This document shows, one piece after another, positions 44,095 to 52,489 of a DNA stretch of 64,000 bases. Source of the stretch: a bacterium 210917-DFI.7.65 (GTDB lineage: Bacteria; Bacillota; Clostridia; Oscillospirales; Oscillospiraceae); NCBI GenBank assembly GCA_020555865.1, contig JAJCJJ010000001.1, positions 248,001 through 312,000 on the forward strand. The letters are read 5' to 3'. The position numbers and the translations under genes are program-made. The notes beneath the pieces were generated by a model. The model worked only from the letters and a program-made list of their open reading frames with translations. It made no database searches and was not told the DNA's origin. Each line of letters opens with the position of its first letter. Within the stretch, counting starts at the first letter, position 1.

Positions 44095-44124
44095 TTGCCG
44101 GCTGGGGCTGTGGTATGTTATAGA
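44095..44124 (+). promoter_or_regulatory. Promoter candidate for an orphan transcript
   Basis: TTGCCG (44095-44100) and TATAGA (44119-44124) are spaced 18 bases, with no plausible gene directly downstream. Confidence 0.4.
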
Positions 44125-44130
44125 TGTGCT

Positions 44131-44311
44131 TGAGAAAGACCAAAAGAACAAGAACATTACTTATTTCTCCTATCTCTCTTTTTTATGAAACAACACCCTC
44201 CGCCGCGGCCGAATGGCTGTGCAGTGCTCATGGCGGAGGGACCAAAAATTCCATGTCCCCGGAAAGGGCATGTTTGAAGGCTGTGCCTACGGGCGCGGCC
44301 CTTTTTATTTT
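44131..44311 (+). ncRNA. Candidate small non-coding RNA, about 180 nt
   Basis: Bounded by the promoter at 44095-44124 and a terminator at 44279-44311. It starts with about 60 unstructured nt, then a hairpin with a perfect 9-bp stem (44196-44204 with 44232-44240), then CATGTCCCC pairing with GGGCATG (about 44252-44272), then the terminator hairpin. A 74-codon frame crosses the terminator and has no ribosome-binding site, so translation is unlikely. No known RNA family was recognised. Confidence 0.45.
44279..44311 (+). terminator. Terminator of the candidate RNA
   Basis: A 9-bp stem with two GU pairs (44279-44287 with 44292-44300) closes on a TACG tetraloop and is followed by CTTTTTATTTT. Confidence 0.75.
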
Positions 44312-44362
44312 GTGCGCCAGTTGTCCGGGCCTTCTGGAGCAGGCTTAGGGTAGGGGGAGTGG

Positions 44363-44494
44363 GTGGCCGTGCTCAGAAAAACTGGCCCGGATATACTGCC
44401 AATAGTTCTGTTGATGTCCCTGGTTCATTCGGATCCGGTACTACGGCAGTGGCAGCGGAGCCGGCAGAAGGCGAACGATACGAATCGTCCATAA
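44363..44494 (+). CDS. Possible 41-43 residue protein
   Basis: GTG start at 44363 (or GTG at 44369) with AGGGGGAG just upstream. The product has a basic N-terminus, a short hydrophobic stretch DILPIVLLMSLV and a basic tail. A stem at 44505-44534 follows the stop closely. Ribosome-binding site and downstream hairpin argue for expression, but no family is recognised and the length allows chance. Confidence 0.35.
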   Translation: MAVLRKTGPDILPIVLLMSLVHSDPVLRQWQRSRQKANDTNRP

Positions 44495-44504
44495 AAGCAG
44501 GCAG

Positions 44505-44540
44505 CCGCCGCAGACGAGGTACAGTCTGCGGCGGTCTTCT
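44505..44540. terminator. Stem between the small ORF and gerQ
   Basis: A perfect 11-bp stem (44505-44515 with 44524-44534). T runs are modest on both strands, so it may terminate gerQ, the small ORF, or both. Confidence 0.55.
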
Positions 44541-44542
44541 GT

Positions 44543-45130
44543 TTACCAGGCAGTGGGGTTGTTGGTGCAGGGGCGGCTCATCAGGGCAAAACGGTTGCCC
44601 GATTCACTAAATTCCACAAATCGCAGGCTGTTGCTATCGCCCAGCACATAGCGGCCGACTTCCTGCTGGTAAATGACGATGTAGTTATTGCCTACTTCGT
44701 ACAGTCGCCCTTCCCAGCGCACCAGCTCACCGTTACCCATCAGAAAAGTGGCGGCAATGTAAGCGCCGATCTCGCGGCTGAGCATACCGCGCATGGAGCC
44801 TTCGAAGGCTTCCTCCACAGAGATTGGGCTGCCGATCACATCGCTGCTCAGTCCGTGGCGCATATTGAGATGGTTGGCGCCGGAGGGGCCCTGAGTGGAT
44901 GCGGCAGTGCCGGCGGCTGCGCTGCTTTGGGCGCTCATACCGTTCTGTGCAGCTGCTGCGGCGTTCCTATTTCTTTGGGCGGCGGTGTTGGCTGCCATAG
45001 CGTCCTGGCCGGCGGCTGCTGACATTGTGCCTGGTGGTGCAGCCATGGGGTCGTTTGCACCCTGTACATAAGGATCCTGCATAAGGTACCTGTCGTTCTG
45101 CGTTCCGTTCATGCTGTTGATCAGCTCCAT
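44543..45130 (-). CDS. gerQ: GerQ-like spore coat protein
   Basis: 195 residues. A low-complexity A/Q/G/N-rich N-terminal region (about 1-90) is followed by a GerQ-like domain: IGAYIAATFLMGNGELVRWEGRLYEVGNNYIVIYQQ, then GRYVLGDSNSLRFVEF. In Bacillus, GerQ is a coat protein cross-linked by transglutaminase and needed to localise CwlJ. Here the gene starts 3 bases after cwlJ ends, the conserved pair, which supports the call more than the N-terminal sequence does. Confidence 0.75.
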   Translation of the reverse strand: MELINSMNGTQNDRYLMQDPYVQGANDPMAAPPGTMSAAAGQDAMAANTAAQRNRNAAAAAQNGMSAQSSAAAGTAASTQGPSGANHLNMRHGLSSDVIGSPISVEEAFEGSMRGMLSREIGAYIAATFLMGNGELVRWEGRLYEVGNNYIVIYQQEVGRYVLGDSNSLRFVEFSESGNRFALMSRPCTNNPTAW

Positions 45131-45133
45131 TCA

Positions 45134-45574
45134 TTAAGTTTGGTAGTACGCGTCGGTGGGGTTATAAAAGCAGTGGTCGCCGATGCGTATCTGTAAGTAC
45201 CCGACATTCGAGGGAAACTGGCCGCGGCAGGTGGGGCTGAAAGGATTATAAAACCAAAGAGCCTGCCCCAGGTCGGGCAGACGGTTGCCGGCCAGGGCCC
45301 AGTCCGCGATCGCATAGTGTTCGGAGGTGGGGTTCATATTGTATATGTTCTGTGGATTATATGCCCCAGCTTCCGTTTCCGAAGCACATACAAACTGGCC
45401 CGGCTGGAAAACGATGTTGCGCAGGCTCCCTCTGCCGATCCGCGCATATTCTCCGCCGACAGCGTTGACACGGTTCATGACCACGCTCGCCACGGCTTTC
45501 ATGCCGTTTTCACCCTCGCCGCCCGCCTCGCACTGCACCAGGCGCGCCAGGAGTTCACGGTCCGTATAAGCCAT
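45134..45574 (-). CDS. cwlJ: CwlJ/SleB-type spore cortex hydrolase
   Basis: 146 residues, no signal peptide. The hydrolase_2 pattern starts MAYTDRELLARLVQCEAGGE, with the catalytic glutamate in CEAGGE. VASVVMNRVN and the C-terminal ALWFYNPFSPTC...IGDHCFYNP follow. CwlJ lyses cortex peptidoglycan during germination and depends on GerQ. The ATG at 45574 is chosen because AGGAC lies just upstream and the size fits CwlJ rather than secreted SleB. Confidence 0.85.
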   Translation of the reverse strand: MAYTDRELLARLVQCEAGGEGENGMKAVASVVMNRVNAVGGEYARIGRGSLRNIVFQPGQFVCASETEAGAYNPQNIYNMNPTSEHYAIADWALAGNRLPDLGQALWFYNPFSPTCRGQFPSNVGYLQIRIGDHCFYNPTDAYYQT

Positions 45575-45659
45575 AAAAGTCCTCGCTTTCTGCTCTTGAG
45601 CGGGAATGAGATTGCGGCATCCCGCTTCCATTTCATCCTATGCGCTGGGGGCGAAAAGG

Positions 45660-45714
45660 TGAAAAGCGCTCAGAAAGGGCGTCGGCTGCAGTGCAGCCGA
45701 CGCCCTTTCTGAGC
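45660..45714 (-). terminator. Very long perfect-stem terminator of the TSCPD gene
   Basis: 23-bp perfect arms (45668-45690 with 45692-45714) around a single central base, followed on the minus strand by GCTTTTC. Confidence 0.85.
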
Positions 45715-45727
45715 GGAAGAGTGATTC

Positions 45728-45982
45728 TCAAACGGTCTGTTCCAGCGCTTCCTGCAAAGCGGTGGCAAGCTGGTCGGGACAGGAAGTGGGGCGCATGCCG
45801 CAGCGGATCCCCTTCATGCGTTCAATGGCATCCTCTACCCGCATACCCTGCAGCAGGCTGGCGATGCCCTTCAGGTTGCCGTTGCAGCCGCCCAGAATAT
45901 CCACATGCTTGATGGCGCCGTTTTCAATTTCCACTGTCATCTGCCGGGAGCAGACGCCGTGGGGGGTATAAGTATAGGTCAT
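45728..45982 (-). CDS. TSCPD-domain protein (TIGR03905-like)
   Basis: 84 residues. MTYTYTPHGVCSRQMTVEIENG, CNGNLKGIASLLQGM and GMRPTSCPDQLA give the TSCPD pattern, also found at the C-terminus of vitamin-B12-dependent ribonucleotide reductase. Conserved cysteines suggest metal or redox chemistry, but the role is not established. The ATG at 45982 has AAAGGAG 10 bases upstream. Confidence 0.8.
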   Translation of the reverse strand: MTYTYTPHGVCSRQMTVEIENGAIKHVDILGGCNGNLKGIASLLQGMRVEDAIERMKGIRCGMRPTSCPDQLATALQEALEQTV

Positions 45983-46055
45983 GGTGATCATTCTCCTTTT
46001 CTTTCCCAATTTCCTGCGTTTGCGGCGCTGGGCACCACATTTCGCGCTTTTCTGC

Positions 46056-46084
46056 ATTATAGCGCAGACGCAGCGCGCGTGCAA
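46056..46084 (-). promoter_or_regulatory. Promoter of the TSCPD gene
   Basis: On the minus strand, TTGCAC (46084-46079) and TATAAT (46061-46056) have a 17-base spacer. Confidence 0.7.
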
Positions 46085-46238
46085 GAGGGGATAACGTTGG
46101 AAGCATACCGGCACAGGGCAGTGCATACAGTGACACAGGAACTTTTGCGCTGCGGGGACAGTTTGACGTTTTGCATCAAAAAGAAATGTGAATATTATGT
46201 AAATTTCACGTTATGAACATGGCGCTTTTCCAGTAACA

Positions 46239-46343
46239 TGTTATACTAAAAGCTTAGTAAGTCGTTTTTTGTCGCGGTTTGTCAGAATTAAGGGAATCTT
46301 AAAGGATTTACCGCTTTGTTTTTCGTGCAGTGTGTGGTATGCT
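46239..46343 (+). promoter_or_regulatory. Two promoter candidates for the LTA-synthase-like gene
   Basis: An extended -10 (TG then TATACT, 46239-46247) lacks a good -35. A second candidate is TTGTTT (46316-46321) with TATGCT (46338-46343), 16-base spacer and an extended TG. The space 46085-46409 contains no gene. Confidence 0.4.
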
Positions 46344-46409
46344 TTCAAACAATCTACCGCTCCGCGCGCGAAACGATTCGGCGGGAGAAACACAAAGGAG
46401 TATGCGAAA

Positions 46410-48548
46410 ATGTCCATATGGAAAAAGGCGGGCATTAAAGTTCAGATTACAGGCCGTTCTAAAATTGCGGCGGCGATCATTACGGGCGCATTGGCCGTAT
46501 TCATCGCCGTGGAGCTGGCGGAATTTTTCAAGCCCGAGGTTGTGCTTGGAAAATGGCAGTTGTTGTGGAGTGTGCTGTGCGCCTTGGGCGCCGGCGCGGC
46601 GGAACTGATTTCGGTCCAGTGGACCGGGGATCATGGCCCTGTCCGGCAGCGCAGGGCCATGATTGTGCTTTTTTTACTGCTGCCTGTGGCAACCCTTACC
46701 ATGATGGAATTTCTGCACGGCACCTTTATTTACAATTGGACGCCGGCGGTCTTTGCGGAAAATTATGTGTTCATGCTGGTGATCTATCTGGTGTTTTTTG
46801 CCATCACCGGAAATATCCATACCCCCGTTACCCTGGCGAATATTCTGTGCTACATATTTGGCATGGTGAACCATTTTGTGCTGGAATTCCGCGGCACCGT
46901 TTTTGTGCCTTCGGACATTGCCAGCGCCAAAACGGGTATGAGCGTCGCCGGCGGTTACGCCATCACGCCGGACAACCAGGTGGTGCTGGCTACGGCGCTG
47001 TTTGTGCTGTTGCTGGTGGTGGCGCATAAAATGCGCATGGAAAATCCTGCGAAAATCCTGGTCCGCAGTGTGCGCATCGGTGGCGCGGCGGTAGCGCTGG
47101 TCTTCTGCGGCCTTCTGTATAACACAGACTGGTTTGCAGATCACGGTATGAAACCGGATTTTTTCAATCAAACGCGGGGTTATACCAATCATGGTTCGCT
47201 GTTCCACTTCTGGATCAATACGAAATATCTTTCTGTGCAGGAGCCGAAGGACTACAGTGCCGAAGAGGCCAGCAGCATTGTGGAAGAGATGCTGCCCGCA
47301 GTGGACGCTATGGGCGAAGTACAGGTGGGCGAGGAAAGCGGACAGATGCCCAATATCATCTGCATTATGAACGAGACGTTTTCCGATTTGAGCGTGGTGG
47401 GCGAGTTTGAGACAAACGAGGATTATATGCCCTATTGGCATTCGCTGACGGAAAATACCGTGAAAGGCTATGTCCATGTGCCGGTGTACGGCGCGGGTAC
47501 GGCCAATTCGGAATTTGAATTTTTGACCGGCGATTCTATTGCTTTCCTGCCGGTGGGCGCCTGCGCCTATGAATCCTATGTCAAAGGTCCCCAGCCTTCG
47601 CTGGTTTCGTCGCTGGGCGCGTTGGGCTATGATAAAACGGCATTTCATCCCTATTATGGAAATAACTGGAGCCGCGATGTGGTGTATCCCTATCTGGGAT
47701 TTGACCGGTATGTGGATATCGGCGCTCTGCTGGGCGAAGACTTGGTGGCGGAGTATCAGGCCGACAAAAATTTCAGCAAATATTATAAGGCGGTTCGGGA
47801 GAAATTCCCGGAGGAAAACGTTTTCCTGCGCCGCTATGTCAGTGATGAATTTGATTACCGCAGCGTGATCGACATGTATGAACAGGAGCGGAGCAATACG
47901 CCGGAAAAGCCGTTTTTTATGTTTAACGTGACGATGCAGAACCATTCCGGCTATCAGTATACTTACAGCAATTTTGACCAGGAGATTTATCTGACCGGCG
48001 CCATGGAGGGGAAGTATCCCAAGGTGGACCAGTATCTTTCCCTGATTAAAAAGTCGGATACGGCGCTGCAGGAGCTGATCGAATACTACAGTCAGGTGGA
48101 CGAGCCTACGATCATCTGCATTTTCGGCGATCACCAGCCGTCGGTGGAGTCGGCGTTTTATGAGGAGCTTTTTGGAAAACCCACCAGTGAGCTGACGCTG
48201 GAGGAAGAGCAGAAGATGTATGTCACGCCATTCATGATCTGGGCCAACTACGATATTGAGGAGAAAACCGTGGAGGATATCAGTTTGAATTATCTGGCCA
48301 CGCTCCTGCTGGAAACGGCGGAATTGCCCATGACGGCCTATCAGCAGTATCTGACCGAACTGCACAAAACCCTGCCTGTGATCACTACGCTGGGGTATAT
48401 GGATGCCGAGGGCAGCTGGTATCGCATGGACGATGAAGACTCACCCTATGCCGAACTGGTGGAAAATTACCGCAAAGTACAGTACAACAATCTGCTGGAT
48501 AAGCGAAACCGTGTGAACAGCCTGTTCCTCCTGCCAGAGCGAACCTGA
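46410..48548 (+). CDS. Lipoteichoic-acid-synthase-family membrane sulfatase
   Basis: 712 residues. Five to six N-terminal membrane helices (about 20-270) are followed by an extracellular alkaline-phosphatase/sulfatase fold. Metal-binding E322 is in NETFSDL, the nucleophile threonine is T364 in GAGTANSEFE, and FGDHQPS lies near residue 573. LtaS-type enzymes polymerise glycerol-phosphate from phosphatidylglycerol; relatives make primers or transfer other phospho-groups. The ATG at 46410 is chosen because AAAGGAG lies about 10 bases upstream. No partner gene is adjacent. Confidence 0.88.
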   Translation: MSIWKKAGIKVQITGRSKIAAAIITGALAVFIAVELAEFFKPEVVLGKWQLLWSVLCALGAGAAELISVQWTGDHGPVRQRRAMIVLFLLLPVATLTMMEFLHGTFIYNWTPAVFAENYVFMLVIYLVFFAITGNIHTPVTLANILCYIFGMVNHFVLEFRGTVFVPSDIASAKTGMSVAGGYAITPDNQVVLATALFVLLLVVAHKMRMENPAKILVRSVRIGGAAVALVFCGLLYNTDWFADHGMKPDFFNQTRGYTNHGSLFHFWINTKYLSVQEPKDYSAEEASSIVEEMLPAVDAMGEVQVGEESGQMPNIICIMNETFSDLSVVGEFETNEDYMPYWHSLTENTVKGYVHVPVYGAGTANSEFEFLTGDSIAFLPVGACAYESYVKGPQPSLVSSLGALGYDKTAFHPYYGNNWSRDVVYPYLGFDRYVDIGALLGEDLVAEYQADKNFSKYYKAVREKFPEENVFLRRYVSDEFDYRSVIDMYEQERSNTPEKPFFMFNVTMQNHSGYQYTYSNFDQEIYLTGAMEGKYPKVDQYLSLIKKSDTALQELIEYYSQVDEPTIICIFGDHQPSVESAFYEELFGKPTSELTLEEEQKMYVTPFMIWANYDIEEKTVEDISLNYLATLLLETAELPMTAYQQYLTELHKTLPVITTLGYMDAEGSWYRMDDEDSPYAELVENYRKVQYNNLLDKRNRVNSLFLLPERT

Positions 48549-48559
48549 AAATGGCGGAA

Positions 48560-48592
48560 AACATGCCCGGCGCAGCGCGCCGGGCATGTTTT
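48560..48592 (+). terminator. Intrinsic terminator after the LTA-synthase-like gene
   Basis: A 14-bp GC-rich stem (48560-48573 with 48577-48590) and TTTTA. Confidence 0.85.
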
Positions 48593-48609
48593 AGTTCGGC
48601 AGGAAAAAA

Positions 48610-48638
48610 TTGACAAGGATAGAGCGGAACGATATAAT
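48610..48638 (+). promoter_or_regulatory. Consensus SigA promoter of the AI-2E gene
   Basis: TTGACA (48610-48615) and TATAAT (48633-48638) with a 17-base spacer: a full consensus match. Confidence 0.9.
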
Positions 48639-48694
48639 AAAAACCATGTTGACGTTAGGACTGCCGCGCTGTGCGGCCATAGGAAAGGACCGAT

Positions 48695-49978
48695 ATGAAC
48701 TTTAAGGAATTTCGAGAAACACAGGGGCGCAAATATTTCCCCATCGCGGCAGTGATATTTGCCCTGTTCGTTGTATGTATCCTGTTTTTCTTCCTGGTGT
48801 TTCGTTTCCAGGCTGTGCGCAGCGGCCTGGCGACGGTGATGGGGATCCTGGCTCCGTTTTTCTACGGCGCGGCCTTTGCCTATCTGCTGCGGCCCATGTG
48901 CAAATATTTCGAGCACAATTTTGAGCACCGCCTGCGCCTGCGTATGGCGAACCCGAAACGGGCGGGAAGCCTGGCCAACGTGCTTTCGGTGGCGGTATCG
49001 CTCCTGCTGGCGCTGGCGGCGGTGTTCCTGCTTCTGACGCTGACGCTGCAGAGCGTATTCAACAGTATTGTGGATTTGGCCGTTATGCTTCCGGGACAGA
49101 TTGAGGAGCTGACCACCTGGCTGGAAGGTTTGTTTGCCGAAAACGAGGTGGCGCTGAATTACATTCATAATCTGAGCGATAGCGTGAATACTTGGTTCAC
49201 GAATTTCTTCGGCAATGAATTGCTGCCGAACCTGCAGGAGATCCTGAACGGCGTATCGGCCGGAGCCGTTACAATTCTGACGGAACTGGTGAACCTGTTC
49301 ATCGGTCTGGTTGTGGCGATTTATCTTCTGACCAGCCGCAAAAAATGGCGCGCACAGCTGAAAATGGTGCTGCGCGGTATCTTCCCTGACAAGGCGTATG
49401 CCGCTGTGGTGAAAGAGCTGCGCTTTATTGACCGCACTTTCACGGATTATATCAGCGGCCGGATTCTGGATTCGGTGATCGTGGGCGTGATTGTGTATGT
49501 GGCGTGCCTTGTTATGGGCTTGCCAGACGCGGCGCTGATTGCAGTGGTCAACGGCATCACAAATATCATTCCGTATTTTGGACCCTATATCGGGGCGATT
49601 CCTTCGGCGCTGCTGATTTTTATGGATGATCCGGTGAAATGTATCTGGTTTATCATCTTTATTTTGATTCTGCAGCAGGTGGATGGCAATATTATATGCC
49701 CGAAGATTCTCAGCGGTAAAGTGGGACTGAGCAGCTTCTGGGTGCTGTTCTCCACGCTTCTGTTCGGCGGCCTGTTTGGCTTTGTGGGGCTGCTCATCGG
49801 TGTGCCGGTGTTTGTGGTGTTTTATGATCTTATCAAAAAAGCGATTTACTGGGCGCTGGGTAAGCGCGGCCAGGAAGAGCTGATCGAACGCTACGAGGAC
49901 ACATACCATCCGCCGACACAGGAAGTGAAAAAGCGCCCGGCCTTTTTGCGGGCCAGAGAAGACAAAAAGAGAACGTGA
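48695..49978 (+). CDS. AI-2E family transporter
   Basis: 427 residues, seven to eight membrane helices. The family pattern appears as GILAPFFYGAAFAYLLRP near the start and VNGITNIIPYFGPYIGAIPSALL, then GKVGLSSFWVLFSTLLFGGLFGFVGLLIGVPV, in the C-terminal half. Members export varied substrates, and AI-2 transport is shown only for some, so the substrate is open. It has a consensus promoter, and asnA follows closely. Confidence 0.88.
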   Translation: MNFKEFRETQGRKYFPIAAVIFALFVVCILFFFLVFRFQAVRSGLATVMGILAPFFYGAAFAYLLRPMCKYFEHNFEHRLRLRMANPKRAGSLANVLSVAVSLLLALAAVFLLLTLTLQSVFNSIVDLAVMLPGQIEELTTWLEGLFAENEVALNYIHNLSDSVNTWFTNFFGNELLPNLQEILNGVSAGAVTILTELVNLFIGLVVAIYLLTSRKKWRAQLKMVLRGIFPDKAYAAVVKELRFIDRTFTDYISGRILDSVIVGVIVYVACLVMGLPDAALIAVVNGITNIIPYFGPYIGAIPSALLIFMDDPVKCIWFIIFILILQQVDGNIICPKILSGKVGLSSFWVLFSTLLFGGLFGFVGLLIGVPVFVVFYDLIKKAIYWALGKRGQEELIERYEDTYHPPTQEVKKRPAFLRAREDKKRT

Positions 49979-50007
49979 AATGCTGTACGGAAAGAGGGGA
50001 AATTGAT

Positions 50008-51021
50008 ATGAACAACTGTACTATTCCGGAAAAATACCGGCCGTTGCTGGGGCTTTATGATACCCAGGTGGCCATTGCCATGACCAAACGTGTGTTTGAA
50101 GATACCCTGAGCGGTGCGCTGCATTTACGCCGCGTGTCGGCGCCGCTGCTGCTGGATGCCGCCACGGGACTCAACGATGATCTCAACGGCGTGGAGCGCC
50201 CGGTGGAATTTGATATTCGGGCCACCGGCACCCATGCTCAGGTGGTGCATTCTCTGGCCAAATGGAAACGCGCGGCGCTGCACCGCTATGGTTTTGATGT
50301 GGGCAGCGGAATTGTCACGGATATGAACGCCATCCGGAGGGATGAAGATCTCGACAATCTCCACTCCATTTATGTGGATCAGTGGGACTGGGAAAAAGTG
50401 ATTGCGCCGCAAGAGCGTACGCTGCAGCATCTGCAGGAGACAGTGGAGCGCATCGTGGGAGCGATCTGTGACACGGAAAAAACCATGCGCGCACTGTTCC
50501 CGGCGCTGAATATCCTGCCTGCCACGCAGCGGGACATTACTTTTATTACCACGCAGGAGCTGGAGGATCAATATCCCGAATGGACGCCGAAGGAGCGGGA
50601 GGACGCCTTTGTAAAAGACCATCCGACCACATTCCTGATGCAGATCGGCGGCGCGCTGCGCTCCGGTAAGCCTCATGACGGCCGTGCTCCGGACTATGAC
50701 GACTGGGCACTCAACGGCGATTTGCTGTTTTGGAATCATACTTTGCAGCGCTCCTACGAGGTGTCCTCCATGGGCATCCGCGTCAATGCGGAAAGCATGG
50801 ACCGTCAGCTTTCTCTGGCCGGATGTGATGCGCGCCGGACACTGCCCTTCCACAAGGCGCTGCTCTCCGGGGAGCTGCCCGATACCATGGGCGGCGGTAT
50901 CGGCCAGTCCCGCCTGTGCATGCTGCTGTTGGGCAGCGCTCACATCGGCGAAGTGCAGTCCTCCATCTGGGATGAGGAGACTCGGCGTATCTGCGCAGAG
51001 CGCGGTGTGACGCTGCTGTAA
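50008..51021 (+). CDS. asnA: Aspartate--ammonia ligase (asparagine synthetase A)
   Basis: 337 residues. A class II aminoacyl-tRNA-synthetase-like fold with VSAPLLLDAATGLNDDLNG near residue 45, the segment HSIYVDQWDWEK and the C-terminal ATP site GGGIGQSRLCMLLL. It makes asparagine from aspartate and ammonia using ATP. The ATG at 50008 is preferred over a start 33 bases upstream that overlaps the AI-2E gene, because GAGGGG precedes it. Confidence 0.95.
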   Translation: MNNCTIPEKYRPLLGLYDTQVAIAMTKRVFEDTLSGALHLRRVSAPLLLDAATGLNDDLNGVERPVEFDIRATGTHAQVVHSLAKWKRAALHRYGFDVGSGIVTDMNAIRRDEDLDNLHSIYVDQWDWEKVIAPQERTLQHLQETVERIVGAICDTEKTMRALFPALNILPATQRDITFITTQELEDQYPEWTPKEREDAFVKDHPTTFLMQIGGALRSGKPHDGRAPDYDDWALNGDLLFWNHTLQRSYEVSSMGIRVNAESMDRQLSLAGCDARRTLPFHKALLSGELPDTMGGGIGQSRLCMLLLGSAHIGEVQSSIWDEETRRICAERGVTLL

Positions 51022-51064
51022 ACAGAAAAAGAAGGGGGCGGAGCCCTTCGGCAAAATGGATGAA

Positions 51065-51096
51065 AAAACGCGGAAAACGATGTTTTCCGCGTTTTC
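51065..51096 (+). terminator. Intrinsic terminator after asnA
   Basis: A perfect 13-bp stem (51065-51077 with 51083-51095) ending in TTTT. Confidence 0.85.
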
Positions 51097-51139
51097 TGCA
51101 TTCTTGCGGAACAGTGGCGCGCTTCTCCCAAAAACGCTG

Positions 51140-51168
51140 TTGACAAACGGAAAAACAAATGATATAAT
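51140..51168 (+). promoter_or_regulatory. Consensus promoter of the first GntR-ABC operon
   Basis: TTGACA (51140-51145) and TATAAT (51163-51168) with a 17-base spacer. A direct repeat ATACACT lies at 51188-51194 and 51197-51203 in the leader and may be part of the regulator site. Confidence 0.9.
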
Positions 51169-51228
51169 AACTGTACTAACACAGATAATACACTAAATAC
51201 ACTCTGAGCAGGAAAGGAGTGAAGGGTA

Positions 51229-51600
51229 TTGATTAGTCTGAACTATCGGGATGCCAGGCCGATCTATGAGCAGATCAAAAACGGACTGAAGCGCCTGATC
51301 GTTACCGGTGCGCTGAAAGAGGGTGACAAGCTTCCTTCGGTGCGTTCCCTGGCTACGGAGCTGGCTATCAATCCAAACACGATTCAAAAGGCGTACAATG
51401 AACTGGAAAACGAGGGATATATCTATTCCGTTCCCGGCAAAGGCTCCTTTGCCAGCGGAGATGCCCGAACGGACGAGCGGCGCAAGGAAGAACTGAAACA
51501 CCGCTTTCGGGAACTGGCGGCGGAGCTGCGCTATCTGGGCACGTCGCAGCAGGAGCTGATGGAATTGCTGAAGGAAGGAAAGGAGAGCAGCCATGATTGA
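51229..51600 (+). CDS. GntR-family regulator, YtrA type
   Basis: 123 residues. The winged helix-turn-helix includes RPIYEQIKNGLKRLIVTGAL and LPSVRSLATELAINPNTIQKAYNELENEGY; the short C-terminal helix is typical of the YtrA subgroup. The start is TTG at 51229 with GGAAAGGAG 9 bases upstream. It overlaps the ABC ATPase gene by 8 bases. YtrA regulators usually repress their own ABC operon and respond to cell-envelope-active compounds, so autorepression is likely here. Confidence 0.9.
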   Translation: MISLNYRDARPIYEQIKNGLKRLIVTGALKEGDKLPSVRSLATELAINPNTIQKAYNELENEGYIYSVPGKGSFASGDARTDERRKEELKHRFRELAAELRYLGTSQQELMELLKEGKESSHD

Positions 51601-52489
51601 CGTGCAGAATGTGAGAAAGGAATTTGACGGCTTTGCCGCACTGGGCGGGGCTACCCTTACTGTACCCAACGGCGCGGTGTACGGCCTGGTGGGTCCCAAC
51701 GGCGCGGGGAAATCCACTTTGATCCGCCACATTACCGGTATTTACCGTCAGGATGCAGGCGAGATCACAGTAGACGGGGAGGCGGTTTTCGAGAATCCTT
51801 CCGCCAAAGCGCGCATCGCTTCGATTCCGGACGACTGGTACTATTTTCTCCAGTCCGATGTGCGGGATATGATGCGTTTTTACCGGGGATTTTATCCGAA
51901 GTTCAATATGGAACGCTATGAGAAATTCAAGGAAGTGTTTTCCATCGATGAAAAGCGGACGATCCGCCGCCTGAGCAAAGGTATGCAGAAGCAAGTGGCG
52001 TTCTGGCTGGCTATGTGCACGATGCCGGATTATCTGGTGCTGGACGAACCGGTGGACGGGCTGGACCCCGTGATGCGCCGCCAGGTGTGGAGCCTGATCC
52101 TCAATGACGTGGCTGAGCGGGGCACCACGGTGCTGGTTTCTTCCCACAACCTGCGCGAATTGGAGGACGTGTGCGACCACGTGGGCATTATGGATCACGG
52201 AAAAGTGCTGCTCCAGCGCTCGCTGGAAGAACTGCAGGGCGGTACAGTGAAAGTTCAGATGGTGCCCTCCGGCGAGGACGTGGCTCTGCCGGAGGAGTTG
52301 GAGATTCTTCACCGCAGCGCTACCGGCCGGGTGCAAACGCTGATTGTCCGCGGCAGCGCCGAGGAAGTGACTGCGCGCCTTTCCGTGCTTCAGCCGCTGC
52401 TGCTGGAAGCGCTGCCGCTGTCCCTGGAAGAAATTTTTATCTACGAATTGGGAGGTGTGGACTATGCAGTCAAAGACATCGTGCTTTAA
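51593..52489 (+). CDS. ABC transporter ATP-binding protein
   Basis: 298 residues. Walker A GPNGAGKS (residue about 38), signature RRLSKGMQKQ near 127, Walker B YLVLDEPVDGLDPV near 150 and a switch histidine in VLVSSHNL. The C-terminal 80 residues are a non-catalytic extension. It begins inside gntR and ends inside the permease gene, so the three are translationally coupled. It energises an ABC-2-type exporter or resistance complex. Confidence 0.93.
   Translation: MIDVQNVRKEFDGFAALGGATLTVPNGAVYGLVGPNGAGKSTLIRHITGIYRQDAGEITVDGEAVFENPSAKARIASIPDDWYYFLQSDVRDMMRFYRGFYPKFNMERYEKFKEVFSIDEKRTIRRLSKGMQKQVAFWLAMCTMPDYLVLDEPVDGLDPVMRRQVWSLILNDVAERGTTVLVSSHNLRELEDVCDHVGIMDHGKVLLQRSLEELQGGTVKVQMVPSGEDVALPEELEILHRSATGRVQTLIVRGSAEEVTARLSVLQPLLLEALPLSLEEIFIYELGGVDYAVKDIVL

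Noticed and set aside
44131..44311. 6S RNA as identity of the orphan transcript
   Set aside because: 6S RNA is rod-like with 5' and 3' halves pairing around a central bubble; here the 5' third is unpaired and the hairpins are local.
44124..44348. A 74-codon open frame across the orphan transcript
   Set aside because: No ribosome-binding site, its start lies in the promoter -10, and it runs through a strong terminator.
46674..48365. A 563-codon minus-strand frame opposite the LTA-synthase-like gene
   Set aside because: Antisense to a well-supported enzyme; histidine- and glutamine-rich content is typical of a shadow frame.
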